From NCBI GenBank assembly GCA_034440495.1, contig JAWXCE010000032.1, forward strand, positions 1-64,000: a stretch of 64,000 bases of DNA, written 5' to 3'. Shown piece by piece: positions 7,626-16,798 of this stretch. Within the stretch, counting starts at the first letter, position 1, and each line of letters opens with the position of its first letter. The notes under the pieces are model-generated. The model worked only from the letters and a program-made list of their open reading frames with translations. It ran no database searches and was not told the DNA's origin. Source of the DNA: JAWXCE01 sp034440495 (lineage in GTDB: Bacteria > Pseudomonadota > Alphaproteobacteria > Rhizobiales > Rhodomicrobiaceae). Position numbers and translations under genes: made by a program.

Positions 7626-10147
7626 GCCGCCATCTCCGGCGTAAAGAATGAATCGCCTGTAAATGACTTCGTTTCGCAAGCCAGGATGGCCGCCAGGGCG
7701 TTAAGAACGGACTGAGTTTCAAACTTGTTGATGACCATGACCGGCCCGCGTGCAGTTTCAGCCGTGAACGTGCCGGACGCCGTTAGGCCAATGACTGGGA
7801 GAGGTGCGCCGTACTCCATGCGGAAGAGACCAGCGCCCGCGGCGCCAAGCTGGTCGTTATCTGCATCCGCAATCAATGCATCGAAAAGCCCGTTTTGCTT
7901 GACGGCCAGTTCCGCCTCCGCAAACGACTTCACGACTGTAACGTTATACCTTGCGGCTATGAGAACGGGCGAGAGCATATCGCGGACAAAGCCGTCGGGA
8001 TCTATCACGACCACACGCTTACCCAGATCATCGCTTTGCGAGTGGGCGCCTGCAAAAGCCGAACTTAAGTAATAGGATATATCGACGAAATCGACGGGCT
8101 GTCCGTCAATCGCAGCAGCGCCGACGATGGCGCCTCCCGATGCTGGAAGCTGGACAATAAGTTCTTCTTCGACAATGTCGATGATCTGCTCGACCAACAG
8201 GCCCATGGAGCGGCCTCGCGCTATAATGACCAAAGCGGGAAAGGCTTTCTCGCCGGGTCGGATGTCATGATGCATTGGAATAAGAGGCATCAACCGTTTT
8301 TGATGAAGCGTGACCCAGCCGCCGTTGGTTTCATACACATTATCCGGCTTAATCATCTCGATGCGCCCGACCAGAGATACCGGAAGGGCTTTTAATGCGC
8401 CCGGCCCAGCGCGGAACAGCAGCAGTCTCGTCGCGCCGGACAATGCAAGGTCTTTCAAGGCTTCCCGTTTTTTCTCAGCCTGTTTTTCAATGCCAAGCCC
8501 GCTGCCAAGCCCCGCCGGATCAAGGATCAGCACCACTGAACCATCGCCGAGAATTGTGTGGCCTGAAAAAGTCTTCAGATGCGCCAATGAAGCGCTGAGT
8601 GGCTTGACGACAATTTCCTGAATATCAATGACAGCGTCCACGATGATGCCGAAAGCGCCGCCGCCAACGCGCATAATGACCGCCAGCCTGTCAGGCGCGG
8701 GGGTCTCCGTGATCCGGTTAAGGCCGAGCACGGATTGCAGATCGACAACGGGGATGACCTCTTCCCGCAGCTTAAGAACAAGCGAATTCTGCACTTCCTC
8801 AACCACATCGGTGCCCGATCCGACGGCGACAGCCTCGACCACCGCATGCTGCGGCAAAGCGAAACGCTGTCCCGCCGCCACGATAATCAAAGCTGGAGCA
8901 ATGGCCAGCGTCAGCGGAATTTTAAGCGAGAACACGCAACCACGCCCCGGCTTGGACGTGACTGATACCGATCCGCCGATGAGTTCGATATTCGACCGCA
9001 CCACGTCCATACCAACGCCACGCCCTGAAACGTTTGTTACGGTGACGGCAGTTGAAAAACCCGGTTCAAAAATGAAGCGGTAGACATCCTCCTCGCTCAT
9101 GCGGGCAAGATCGGCCTCGGTCGCGAGTTTCTGCGTTAACACTTTTTGTTTGATGCGCTCAAGATCCAGCCCCTTGCCGTCATCGGTGATGGCGATGGTG
9201 ATCTGTCCGGCCTCGTGCGAGGCGGCGACGCGGATTTCGCCGAATTCGGGCTTGCCGGCCGCCGCGCGCGCCATCGGCATTTCGATGCCATGATCGGCGC
9301 TGTTGCGGATGAGGTGCGTGAGCGGATCGCGCAGCACTTCGATAAGCTGGCGGTCAAGCTCGGTGTCATCGCCTTCGGTTACAAGATCGATTTTTTTGCC
9401 GAGTTCGCCCGAAAGCTCGCGTACGAGGCGTGGCAGGTTTGAGAACAGGCGGCTTACCGGCTGCATACGGGCGCGCATAACGGCATCTTGTAAGTCCGTG
9501 GTCAGGCTAGAAAGTCGCTGAAGCGGCGCTTTCACCAGGTCGTCCTCTCGGTGCCGCGTCAGTTCAAGCAACTGGTTGCGGGTGAGAACAAGCTCAGACA
9601 CAAGCTGCATAATGCGCTCGATGGTGTCGACAGCGACACGGATGGTCTCCGGCCCCTTCGCGGCGGCGGACGCTTTTTGCATGCGCACGGGCTCGCCTGT
9701 GGAAGCGGGGATAGCGGCAGAGTTATTGTCCGCAGTGGCAATGCTGGGAAGCGCCGCGTTAGGATTTCTGGCGTTCTCGGCCTGAGCGTCCAGCGGTTCC
9801 GTCAAATCGCGGTCATCGCCATCCGGCTCCACGCCATTCTGCTCAATCTCCTCAAGCAAAACTTTAATCCGGTCGATTGCGCCCAGAATGAGCGAAACCG
9901 TGGTCTGAGTAGGCGGAGCGCCGTCGCGCAACTCGCCAATCAGGTTTTCCGCCGAATGCGCCACTTTCTGCAGGCGGTTCAAACCGAGAAAACTGGATGT
10001 GCCCTTGATCGTGTGGACAAGCCTGAAGATGCCGGCCACGAGCGCTGCATCCTTCGGATCGCGCTCGAACAGCACGAGTTGCGACTCTACACCCTCGATG
10101 TGTTCGGTGGTCTCCGTGAGGAAGTCCTTGAGGATCTCGTCCATCAT
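7622..10147 (-). CDS. cheA: Chemotaxis histidine kinase CheA with C-terminal receiver domain
   Basis: CheA phosphorylates itself on an HPt histidine and passes the phosphate to CheY and CheB. The 841 residues begin with an HPt domain (H45 in LVHTIKGTSSFLG). A linker of about 60 residues follows, too short for a full CheY-binding P2 domain. Next come the dimerisation helices, the ATPase with LIRNSADHGIE (N box) and GRGVGMDVV (G box), and one or two CheW-like domains. The end is a receiver-like domain of about 120 residues (VVVIDPDGF, ALIADAD, and a Lys in INKFE). The receiver departs from consensus: MPDMDG is missing and one residue of the acidic cluster is Pro, but an acceptor-like Asp and the Lys remain. 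Both ends overlap their neighbours by ATGA. Confidence 0.96.
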   Translation of the reverse strand: MMDEILKDFLTETTEHIEGVESQLVLFERDPKDAALVAGIFRLVHTIKGTSSFLGLNRLQKVAHSAENLIGELRDGAPPTQTTVSLILGAIDRIKVLLEEIEQNGVEPDGDDRDLTEPLDAQAENARNPNAALPSIATADNNSAAIPASTGEPVRMQKASAAAKGPETIRVAVDTIERIMQLVSELVLTRNQLLELTRHREDDLVKAPLQRLSSLTTDLQDAVMRARMQPVSRLFSNLPRLVRELSGELGKKIDLVTEGDDTELDRQLIEVLRDPLTHLIRNSADHGIEMPMARAAAGKPEFGEIRVAASHEAGQITIAITDDGKGLDLERIKQKVLTQKLATEADLARMSEEDVYRFIFEPGFSTAVTVTNVSGRGVGMDVVRSNIELIGGSVSVTSKPGRGCVFSLKIPLTLAIAPALIIVAAGQRFALPQHAVVEAVAVGSGTDVVEEVQNSLVLKLREEVIPVVDLQSVLGLNRITETPAPDRLAVIMRVGGGAFGIIVDAVIDIQEIVVKPLSASLAHLKTFSGHTILGDGSVVLILDPAGLGSGLGIEKQAEKKREALKDLALSGATRLLLFRAGPGALKALPVSLVGRIEMIKPDNVYETNGGWVTLHQKRLMPLIPMHHDIRPGEKAFPALVIIARGRSMGLLVEQIIDIVEEELIVQLPASGGAIVGAAAIDGQPVDFVDISYYLSSAFAGAHSQSDDLGKRVVVIDPDGFVRDMLSPVLIAARYNVTVVKSFAEAELAVKQNGLFDALIADADNDQLGAAGAGLFRMEYGAPLPVIGLTASGTFTAETARGPVMVINKFETQSVLNALAAILACETKSFTGDSFFTPEMAA

Positions 10148-10668
10148 GCCGCTTCGTTCGCTCCTTTATAGTCATGAGGCTGTTCTGCAAACAGGATGCG
10201 GTCAGCCATGTTTTGAGGCGATTCCAGAGGAAGCGCGGAGCCGTTGTTGACGAGGTCAGCGGCGCGCGCCAGAACGCGGCGGAACTCCAGAGCGGCTCGC
10301 TCGCAGAAATGCTCGACTTCCTCAGCGGCAATCTCGCCGTTTGGGCGGCGGTGGCGCGTGATGACGGTGATGCTTTCCACCGCCATGCGGTTTAAAAGCG
10401 AGACCATGGATTCGAAATCCGCCCGGAACTCCCGGCTCAAAGTGCCATAAATTTCGAGCGTTGCTGCGCTGCCTGGCAGGCTGGAAGTTTGAAAATATTC
10501 CCGATAGGTTTTCGGTCGCCATTCCAGAATTTCATCGACCATTTCCGGAAGCATGATCGGCAAATTCTCGATCAGCAGCAGAATTTCATTAAAGTGGTTC
10601 AAAAAATCATTGGCCACCCCGGACGCAGGGTTAACAAGATGCGCAGCTCGCTCTTCCAAGTCTAACAT
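10144..10668 (-). CDS. Uncharacterised protein heading the cheA operon
   Basis: A soluble protein of 174 residues that I cannot assign to a family. It is acidic and largely helical by eye, with no signal peptide or membrane segment. Its ATG has AAGGGGACGTT upstream on this strand, and its stop overlaps the cheA start as ATGA, so it is the first gene of the che operon and probably translationally coupled to CheA. Position suggests a chemotaxis helper such as a phosphatase or CheA-binding protein. It lacks the recognisable CheZ phosphatase motif, and I see no CheC/CheX signature. The 155 bp upstream are strongly AT-rich and presumably hold the operon promoter. Confidence 0.7.
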   Translation of the reverse strand: MLDLEERAAHLVNPASGVANDFLNHFNEILLLIENLPIMLPEMVDEILEWRPKTYREYFQTSSLPGSAATLEIYGTLSREFRADFESMVSLLNRMAVESITVITRHRRPNGEIAAEEVEHFCERAALEFRRVLARAADLVNNGSALPLESPQNMADRILFAEQPHDYKGANEAA

Positions 10669-10823
10669 AACGTCCCCTTCATGTATTTGAAGCCATAAGC
10701 CAATAGATTCATCTAATTAAAACTGTAAACATTACGCTGAAGCACATGATAACTTAGAACATAAAATGGGTAATAAAAAATTTTCTTTGTTTCTGGTTTT
10801 TAAGTTTATTTTACTTAGTTTTT

Positions 10824-12182
10824 TTAATGCGACTTATGTGTTTGAGATATAACACGGGCTACATCCTGGAACGGGTTCAGCATTGCTGCGTCGCCAGGGC
10901 CTTGCTTCAGCGCGTCATAAAGTTTTGGCGTAAACTCGATCGCTTTATCGAGAGCGGCGTCTGAGCCGGTTTGATATCCGCCCATCAGCCGCAAATCGCG
11001 AGTTTCCTCAAAACGGGCGGCCATGCCCCGCAGCGCCAGCGCCATCTTGCGCTCGTCCTGCGACCAGGCATGCTCAGCGAGCCTTGAGATGGAGGATAAA
11101 ATATTGATAGCGGGGTAGCGTCCCTGATCGGCAATGGCGCGGTCGAGAATGATGTGGCCGTCGAGAACGCCGCGAACCGCATCCGCGATAGGGTCGTTAT
11201 GATCGTCGCCGTCAACCAGCACTGAAAACACGCCTGTGATTGAGCCTCCGCCGACACCGCCAGGCCCAGCCCGTTCGAGAATGCGCGGCAAATCGGTGAA
11301 CACCGAGGGTGGATAGCCGCGCGCCACAGGCGGTTCGCCAGCGGCCAGCGCCACCTCACGCGCGGCATGGGCGAAGCGGGTGACGGAGTCGGCGATCAGC
11401 AGCACTTTTTCGCCCGCGTCACGAAAGTATTCAGCGATGCCCATCGCGGTTTTCAGCGCCAGACGCCGCATCATGGCGCTTTCATCGCCGGTCGCGACGA
11501 CCACTACCGCGCGCTGCCGCGCCTCGCCCAGCGTGTCTTCCAAAAACTCACGCACCTCACGCCCGCGTTCGCCGACCAGCGCGATGACCGCCGTGTCGAA
11601 GCCCTGCGATCGCGCCAGCATGGCGAGCAATATGGATTTGCCAACGCCCGACCCGGCAAAAACACCGATGCGCTGGCCCGCGCAAAGCGGCGTGAAAATA
11701 TCGATTGCCGCCACCCCGGTTTTAACCGGCGTATTAACGCGGGCGCGGGTCAATGGCAAAGGCGGCTCGCGATCGGCGGCGAAAGGGCGCGGGCCTTGCT
11801 GTAAAGCACCGCCAGCGTCAATCGGCTCGCCTAACGCATTGATGACGCGACCCTTCCAGCTTTCGTCCGGGTTGATGGCGAATGCGCCAACCCGCCACGC
11901 GAGCGCGCCAACTCCCGCTTGCATGTGCGCCTGAAACGGCTTGACTATGGCTGTGCTGACGTCAACTTTGATGGCCTCGCCAAGCTGATTAACGCATCCG
12001 ACTGCCTCGAAGCGCACCCAATCGCCGAGGCGTAAAAACTGCGAAAGACCGGATATTCGATACGCCGTGGCGGAAGCTTCCGTGACAACGCCGCCGACGC
12101 GCACTTTAGTCGGGCTGCCTGCGATCTCGGCGGAGACAGCAGCTAGCGCATCGAGCGGCGATATCGCGGAGTGGCGGTTCAT
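10824..12182 (-). CDS. fliI: Flagellar export ATPase FliI
   Basis: FliI is the ATPase of the flagellar type III export apparatus, related to the F1 beta subunit. The 452 residues contain the Walker A loop AGSGVGKS, the Walker B strand VLLIADSVTR and the signature ERGREVREF. Length is normal. The ATG overlaps the flgF stop as ATGA, so flgF and fliI are coupled, an order also seen in rhizobia. The FliH stator partner is probably the FliH-like gene at 21018-21653, more than 8 kb away. Confidence 0.97.
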   Translation of the reverse strand: MNRHSAISPLDALAAVSAEIAGSPTKVRVGGVVTEASATAYRISGLSQFLRLGDWVRFEAVGCVNQLGEAIKVDVSTAIVKPFQAHMQAGVGALAWRVGAFAINPDESWKGRVINALGEPIDAGGALQQGPRPFAADREPPLPLTRARVNTPVKTGVAAIDIFTPLCAGQRIGVFAGSGVGKSILLAMLARSQGFDTAVIALVGERGREVREFLEDTLGEARQRAVVVVATGDESAMMRRLALKTAMGIAEYFRDAGEKVLLIADSVTRFAHAAREVALAAGEPPVARGYPPSVFTDLPRILERAGPGGVGGGSITGVFSVLVDGDDHNDPIADAVRGVLDGHIILDRAIADQGRYPAINILSSISRLAEHAWSQDERKMALALRGMAARFEETRDLRLMGGYQTGSDAALDKAIEFTPKLYDALKQGPGDAAMLNPFQDVARVISQTHKSH

Positions 12183-12904
12183 CTCGCGCCTGTAAGAGCG
12201 CGGATCGCCTGCAATAGGGTGCTTTCGGAGTTGCCATTCGCGGTCGATACGGCATCGAACGCACGCGACACGGCGATGAGCCGTGAAATCTCGCCAACAG
12301 GATTGACATTCGCCCGCTCGATAAAGCCCTGCAGAATGCCGGTTTCTGAAAACTCTTGCACTGGCTCGGCTACGGCGTCAGACGTGACAGTTGCATTCTC
12401 CCCGCGTTGCAACACTGCACTTTTATCGAAGACGAAAAGCCCGATGACGCCGGTGCGCCGCCCACCCTGGGAGATGGCGCCGTCACGTGCAATGGCCGGC
12501 GGCCCGGCGGTCGGATCAAGCGTGATTATCGCCCCGCCGGTATCGAGGACGGCGTTCCCGTCCAGCGTTTGTAAGTCCCCCGTTTCGGCCATGCGCATAC
12601 GCCCATCGCGGGTGTAACTCACTCCGCCGGGGGTCTGCACACCAAGCCAGGCGTCGCCATCAATTGCGATGTCGAGAGGGCCGTCAGTCTTTGTGAGTTC
12701 GCCTTTTTGGGTGGAAAGGCGCGGCTGCCCCTTGGAAGAAAACGCGACCGGATCGGCGCCTGCATCCGACATGATCGTCTCGAACTTGATTTTTTCAGCG
12801 CGAAATCCGGAGGTGGAGGCGTTGGCGACGTTGTTTGCGATGGTTTCTAGCCGCCGCTGAAGGCTGACCTGCGCGGAAAGGCTGACGTAAAAGTTCTCCT
12901 GCAT
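12179..12904 (-). CDS. flgF: Flagellar basal-body rod protein FlgF
   Basis: FlgF is a proximal rod subunit. The 241 residues have the rod/hook N-terminal helix with LETIANNVANASTSGFRAEK, a central domain with DGPLDIAIDGDAWLGV, and the C-terminal helix (NVNPVGEISRLIAVSRAFDAV in two parts). FlgF and FlgG are similar; this copy is assigned FlgF because it is shorter, lies beside fliI and a clearer FlgG is encoded at 29288-30076. It follows the DUF1217 gene by 4 bp on the same strand. Confidence 0.92.
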   Translation of the reverse strand: MQENFYVSLSAQVSLQRRLETIANNVANASTSGFRAEKIKFETIMSDAGADPVAFSSKGQPRLSTQKGELTKTDGPLDIAIDGDAWLGVQTPGGVSYTRDGRMRMAETGDLQTLDGNAVLDTGGAIITLDPTAGPPAIARDGAISQGGRRTGVIGLFVFDKSAVLQRGENATVTSDAVAEPVQEFSETGILQGFIERANVNPVGEISRLIAVSRAFDAVSTANGNSESTLLQAIRALTGAR

Positions 12905-12908
12905 GGAC

Positions 12909-13706
12909 TTAGAACCCTCCCCGCCTCAGATTTTGCAGGCTTGTGAGAAGGTTTGGGTTAATGCCCAGCTCCAGCGGCTGGTTGATAAGAAGGGCCGCGT
13001 TAGCCGCGCCGGTAGAGGCGCCGTTTTGAAGCTCCCAAAGGGCAGCGAAACGCACGATGAATTTGTCGAGCGCGACCGGTTGCTTCAGGCTTTCGAGATC
13101 AAGCTTTTTCGATATCAGCTCGGCCTGCTTGTCGATGTCTATGGCGGAGATGGAAGCAGGCAAACCCAGCGTGGTCTGCACCACCTTAGTCAACGCCGTA
13201 TCGCCTAATATCCCAAAAGGGGTTAGACCCTGCGGCGCCTTGCGTTGAAAATACAGCGCGAGCCGCACGCCCTCGTTCTGCTGCCCCGCCCGCTCCTCAA
13301 GCGTCTGGCGAACATAGCGATCAACAGTCCCCTGCCCGGCAGAGTCGAACACCGTCGCGGCGACCCCATAGGCTTCAAAGTTAAAAGCCTCGGCGAACTC
13401 CCGGTAGCGCCTGTCGGAAAGCGTGTTAGCGAAACTGGTGTCGCTGGCGACGCCTTCGGTAAGCAGCTTGCGCATGAACGCTTTGGCGTAGGTCATGCTT
13501 TCCAAACCGAAGGCTTTCATGGCGTAGGTAAATAGCCGCCTGTCGCCTAGAAACTTTTCGACGGAGTCAGCCTTGCCGATGTTGGCCTTATAATATTCCG
13601 TGTCGCGCGCAACCTTTGGCTCCGCCTCTATATTTTCGAGCGATCGCGGAAGATCGCGGGCGATGTTGGCGTAGCTTACTAGCGTGCTGACCACGGATGG
13701 CTCCAT
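12909..13706 (-). CDS. DUF1217-family flagellar-cluster protein
   Basis: A 265-residue protein of the DUF1217 family, recognised from the helical pattern with FLGDRRLFTYAMKAFGLE, SDRRYREFAEAF and the C-terminal FIVRFAALWELQNG. The family is found in flagellar clusters of Rhizobiales; its molecular role is not known to me. It has no signal peptide. It is the first gene of the minus-strand set DUF1217-flgF-fliI and is divergent from motA, with 119 bp between the starts for both promoters. Confidence 0.85.
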   Translation of the reverse strand: MEPSVVSTLVSYANIARDLPRSLENIEAEPKVARDTEYYKANIGKADSVEKFLGDRRLFTYAMKAFGLESMTYAKAFMRKLLTEGVASDTSFANTLSDRRYREFAEAFNFEAYGVAATVFDSAGQGTVDRYVRQTLEERAGQQNEGVRLALYFQRKAPQGLTPFGILGDTALTKVVQTTLGLPASISAIDIDKQAELISKKLDLESLKQPVALDKFIVRFAALWELQNGASTGAANAALLINQPLELGINPNLLTSLQNLRRGGF

Positions 13707-13825
13707 TCAAAACTGCATGGCGTAGCCTTCCACGATCCTCCTTGCGCGAACCTGTCGCCGCTCAATCAGGCTGACGCAAGGCCGCTGCTCTAACGGGTTG
13801 ATGGACAAACCTGGAGCGGGCGCCC

Positions 13826-14704
13826 GTGACAATACTCATCGGCCTTTTGATAACCCTTAGCTGCATGATGGGCGGCTTTATGGCCATGGGCGGCCACCTA
13901 GAGGTCATCTGGCAACCTTGGGAGTATGTGATTATCTGCGGCTCCGCGCTCGGCTCCTTCGTCGTTGCCAACCCGATGAAAGTCATCAAGGACAGCGGCA
14001 AAGCTGTCATGGAAAGCCTGACCAATGCTGCTCCCAAGCCGCGCGAATATCTGGAAGTGCTGGGTGTGCTTTATGGGTTAATGCGCGAGTTGCGCAGCAA
14101 GCCGCATAACGAGGTGGAAGCGCATATCGACAAACCTGAAGAATCCTCAATTTTCCAGCAATTCCCGACCGTACTGGCGAACCAGGCGCTCATGGTTTTC
14201 ATTTCGGACTATTGCCGCCTTATTATCATGGGCAACGCGCGCACACATGAGGTGGAGTCGCTGATGGATGAAGAAATTCATACCATCAAGCACGATCAGA
14301 TGAAATCCTACCATGCACTTGTGGGGGTCTCGGAGGGCCTGCCCGCGCTCGGCATTGTCGCGGCTGTGCTCGGCGTCATCAAGGCGATGGGCGCAATCGA
14401 CCAGCCGCCTGAAGTCCTCGGCCACCTGATTGGCGCCGCGCTGGTAGGCACCTTCGCGGGCATTTTCTTTTCTTACGCGGTCGTTTCGCCCATCGCCAAC
14501 AAGGTGAAGATGATCCGCGAGAAGAAACTGCGGCTTTACATCATCGTCAAGCAGACGATGCTGGCTTTCATGAACGGCGCCATGCCGCAGGTGGCGCTGG
14601 AATATGGCCGCAAGACCATCTCGGCTTACGAGCGACCCTCAATAGATGAAGTTGAGGAAGAAACCTCTGGCCTCAGCGCAACCGCGACCCAAAAAGCAGC
14701 GTAA
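13826..14704 (+). CDS. motA: Flagellar motor stator protein MotA
   Basis: MotA forms the proton-conducting stator with MotB. The 292 residues show four membrane segments: two near the N-terminus (ILIGLLITLSCMMGGFMAMG, and EYVIICGSALGSFVVANP), and two late ones (LPALGIVAAVLGVIKAMG and LVGTFAGIFFSYAVVSPIAN), with the long cytoplasmic loop between. The start is GTG; no in-frame ATG lies close. The gene leads motA-fliN-flhB on the plus strand, while motB is 5 kb away on the other strand, the split typical of rhizobia. Confidence 0.96.
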   Translation: MTILIGLLITLSCMMGGFMAMGGHLEVIWQPWEYVIICGSALGSFVVANPMKVIKDSGKAVMESLTNAAPKPREYLEVLGVLYGLMRELRSKPHNEVEAHIDKPEESSIFQQFPTVLANQALMVFISDYCRLIIMGNARTHEVESLMDEEIHTIKHDQMKSYHALVGVSEGLPALGIVAAVLGVIKAMGAIDQPPEVLGHLIGAALVGTFAGIFFSYAVVSPIANKVKMIREKKLRLYIIVKQTMLAFMNGAMPQVALEYGRKTISAYERPSIDEVEEETSGLSATATQKAA

Positions 14705-14716
14705 GGAAACACAAAT

Positions 14717-15049
14717 ATGTCAGATAGCGATAACGGTTCAGCGGCTGCAAAACCAGCCGCAGGTGTGGCAAATCCTTCGCACGCAGGCAATTTCGACGTG
14801 GTGATGCGTATCCCCGTCTCGGTAAAGGTCGTGCTGGGTTCGGTCACGATGCCGGTTGCGAACCTTATCAAGCTCGGGCGAGGTTCCGTTATCCCGCTCG
14901 ATAAGCGCATAGGCGAACCGGTTGATGTGGTCGTCAACAACCGCGTCGTCGCGCGCGGCGAGGTGATCGTGCTGGACGAGGACACCTCGCGTTTCGGCGT
15001 CTCGCTGACGGAAGTGCTCGGCGCCCTCCCCTCCGGCGACTCGCTTTAA
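14717..15049 (+). CDS. fliN: Flagellar motor switch protein FliN
   Basis: FliN is the C-ring base protein that stacks on FliM and contacts the export apparatus. The 110 residues comprise a low-complexity N-terminus (SAAAKPAAGVANP) and a complete SpoA domain with ANLIKLGRGSVIPLDKRIG and GEVIVLDEDTSRFGVSLTEVL. It lies 12 bp after motA and 27 bp before flhB, clearly one operon. Confidence 0.94.
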   Translation: MSDSDNGSAAAKPAAGVANPSHAGNFDVVMRIPVSVKVVLGSVTMPVANLIKLGRGSVIPLDKRIGEPVDVVVNNRVVARGEVIVLDEDTSRFGVSLTEVLGALPSGDSL

Positions 15050-15076
15050 CCTCGCAAACCCGCTTAGGGCGCCTCG

Positions 15077-16147
15077 ATGTCAGATGCTCCGGACAAGGAC
15101 AGCAAGACCGAGGATGCCAGTGAGAAGAAACTCAGCGACGCCATCGAAAAAGGCAACACCCCCGTGTCGCGGGAAGCGGCTATTTTTGCGTCGCTGGCGG
15201 GTATTTTCATCGCTTCGAGTTTTTTCATCGCCACGTCCGCCATCCACGCCGTACAGTCGCTGCAACCGCTGCTGAATGACCCCGCTGCATTTCCTCTGGC
15301 CACCGACGAAGATGCGACAGCGCTTATGCTGGCGATGGCGTTGTGCGCGCTGCAGATCGTGGGGCCGTTTGCCGCCGTTATCATGTTGGCGGGTATCTCG
15401 GCATCCGTTCTGCAATCACCTCCCCGGCTTGTCATATCGCGCATTCAGCCGGACCTCTCCCGCATCTCCATCGGTAAAGGCTGGGAGAAGCTATGGGGCG
15501 CGACAGGCCGCGCGGAGTTCATCAAAGCCTGCCTCAAGTTCGCCGCGGTGGCCCTTGCCGGCGCGTTGTTCGTGCAAATGCACCGCGACGAAGTGTTTAA
15601 TGCAATTTTCACCGATCCTGCCGCCTTGCCTGAAGTGATCCGGGCATTATGTATCCGGCTCCTCGGGTGGATCGTGTTGCTTACCTTCCTAATCGCCGCC
15701 GGGGATTTTGTGTGGACGCGCATCCACTGGCAGCAGGAGCTGCGCATGACCAAACAGGAGGTGAAGGAGGAGCACAAGCAGATGGACGGCGATCCGATTG
15801 TCAAATCGCGCATGCGCTCCATCGCCCGCGACCGCGCGCGCAAACGGATGTTCGCCTCCATCGGCAAAGCCACGTTCGTTGTCGCCAACCCGACGCATTA
15901 CGCCGTGGCCCTGCGCTATGTGCGCGAAGAAGGCGGGGCGCCTCTGACCATCGCCAAGGGCAAGGATCTAATCGCGCTGCGCATCCGTGGGTTGGCCGAG
16001 GAGCTTGCAATTCCCGTGGTGGAGGACAAGGCGCTGGCGCGGTCGCTTTACGATGCTGTGGAGGTCGACCGAATGATCCCGCCGCATTTCTTCAAAGCCG
16101 TAGCAGAAATCGTTTTCCATCTATACGGCCAGAAGAAAAGAATTTGA
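15077..16147 (+). CDS. flhB: Flagellar export gate protein FlhB
   Basis: FlhB is the substrate-specificity switch of the flagellar type III export gate. The 356 residues have a charged N-terminus (EDASEKKLSDAIEKG), four membrane segments between about residues 30 and 215, and a cytoplasmic domain with the autocleavage motif NPTH in FVVANPTHYAVALRY. The fliK gene at 17358-18704, whose product interacts with FlhB, is nearby on the opposite strand. Confidence 0.96.
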   Translation: MSDAPDKDSKTEDASEKKLSDAIEKGNTPVSREAAIFASLAGIFIASSFFIATSAIHAVQSLQPLLNDPAAFPLATDEDATALMLAMALCALQIVGPFAAVIMLAGISASVLQSPPRLVISRIQPDLSRISIGKGWEKLWGATGRAEFIKACLKFAAVALAGALFVQMHRDEVFNAIFTDPAALPEVIRALCIRLLGWIVLLTFLIAAGDFVWTRIHWQQELRMTKQEVKEEHKQMDGDPIVKSRMRSIARDRARKRMFASIGKATFVVANPTHYAVALRYVREEGGAPLTIAKGKDLIALRIRGLAEELAIPVVEDKALARSLYDAVEVDRMIPPHFFKAVAEIVFHLYGQKKRI

Positions 16148-16244
16148 AATCTTAAGCAATTAATTGTTCTATTCTTACGGTGTCTGTAAACCACCCTTTT
16201 ACTGTAAACTTAAACAGACGGGCGCATTAAAATTTGATAAAGCT

Positions 16245-16535
16245 ATGCAAGGCAATAATTGCGCCATGTATAGTTCAGATCACATAGGCATGATTGTGCT
16301 GCAGCGCGACACCATCAGGCAATGGCTTGAGGATGAAGCCCCGTATACCGAGTTCGACCAGCGGCATCTCAATGGCGGCTCGCCCGAGCAAGCGTACTGG
16401 AATCACGGCTACCAGGCCGCGCTCCAGGATTTGCTCAACCTGCTCACCACTTCCGTTCGAACATCACGCACTGAGGGCACGTCCAGCGCGTTCCCGCACT
16501 CCGCGCCGGATGAGTCCGGTTCCCCGGCGGATTGA
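16245..16535 (+). CDS. Small uncharacterised soluble protein
   Basis: A short protein of about 96 residues with a regular, conserved-looking middle (MIVLQRDTIRQWLEDE, then YTEFDQRHLNGGSPEQAYW). ATG codons at 16245 and 16266 are both possible; a start at 16164 (ATG) is less likely because the added residues are irregular. No family is assigned. The last 92 bp overlap, tail to tail, the hypothetical gene at 16444-16797, and the corresponding C-terminus (Ser/Thr/Pro-rich) looks unconserved. It stands downstream of flhB with about 100 bp between. Confidence 0.55.
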   Translation: MQGNNCAMYSSDHIGMIVLQRDTIRQWLEDEAPYTEFDQRHLNGGSPEQAYWNHGYQAALQDLLNLLTTSVRTSRTEGTSSAFPHSAPDESGSPAD

Positions 16536-16797
16536 AGGCGTGAAACAGTTCGCACTCTTTCAGGAACGCCTCCTCGGAAGTGTGAAAATATTTGAATTTG
16601 AACATCAGTTCGGTGCCAATGAAAGCCCGCAGACTTGCGGCCAGATTGGAGTCGGCGCGGCCTACACGGCTCAAACAGAAACGCCCGCTCCGGTCTAAAT
16701 GACCAAGCGCAAAACCGGCAGGCGAGTTCCCCACAATCGTTGCGTCAATGATATCTACACTCAGCCTGTATGGCCCGAGTAGTCCGGCATTTGTCAT
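16444..16797 (-). CDS. Small uncharacterised protein with a C-terminal CPxC motif
   Basis: A protein of 117 residues that I do not recognise by name. Its regular beta-rich start (YRLSVDIIDATIVGNSPAG) and a C-terminus ending in TRWTCPQC suggest a genuine folded domain rather than a chance frame. No signal peptide is present. It begins one base from the stop of the lytic transglycosylase gene on the same strand and may be its operon partner. Its 3' end overlaps the plus-strand gene at 16245-16535. Confidence 0.55.
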   Translation of the reverse strand: MTNAGLLGPYRLSVDIIDATIVGNSPAGFALGHLDRSGRFCLSRVGRADSNLAASLRAFIGTELMFKFKYFHTSEEAFLKECELFHAFNPPGNRTHPARSAGTRWTCPQCVMFERKW

Positions 16798-16798
16798 A

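Noticed and set aside
9551..10171. 206-codon plus-strand frame opposite cheA
   Set aside because: Shadow of the cheA HPt/linker region; composition is that of reverse-complement coding.
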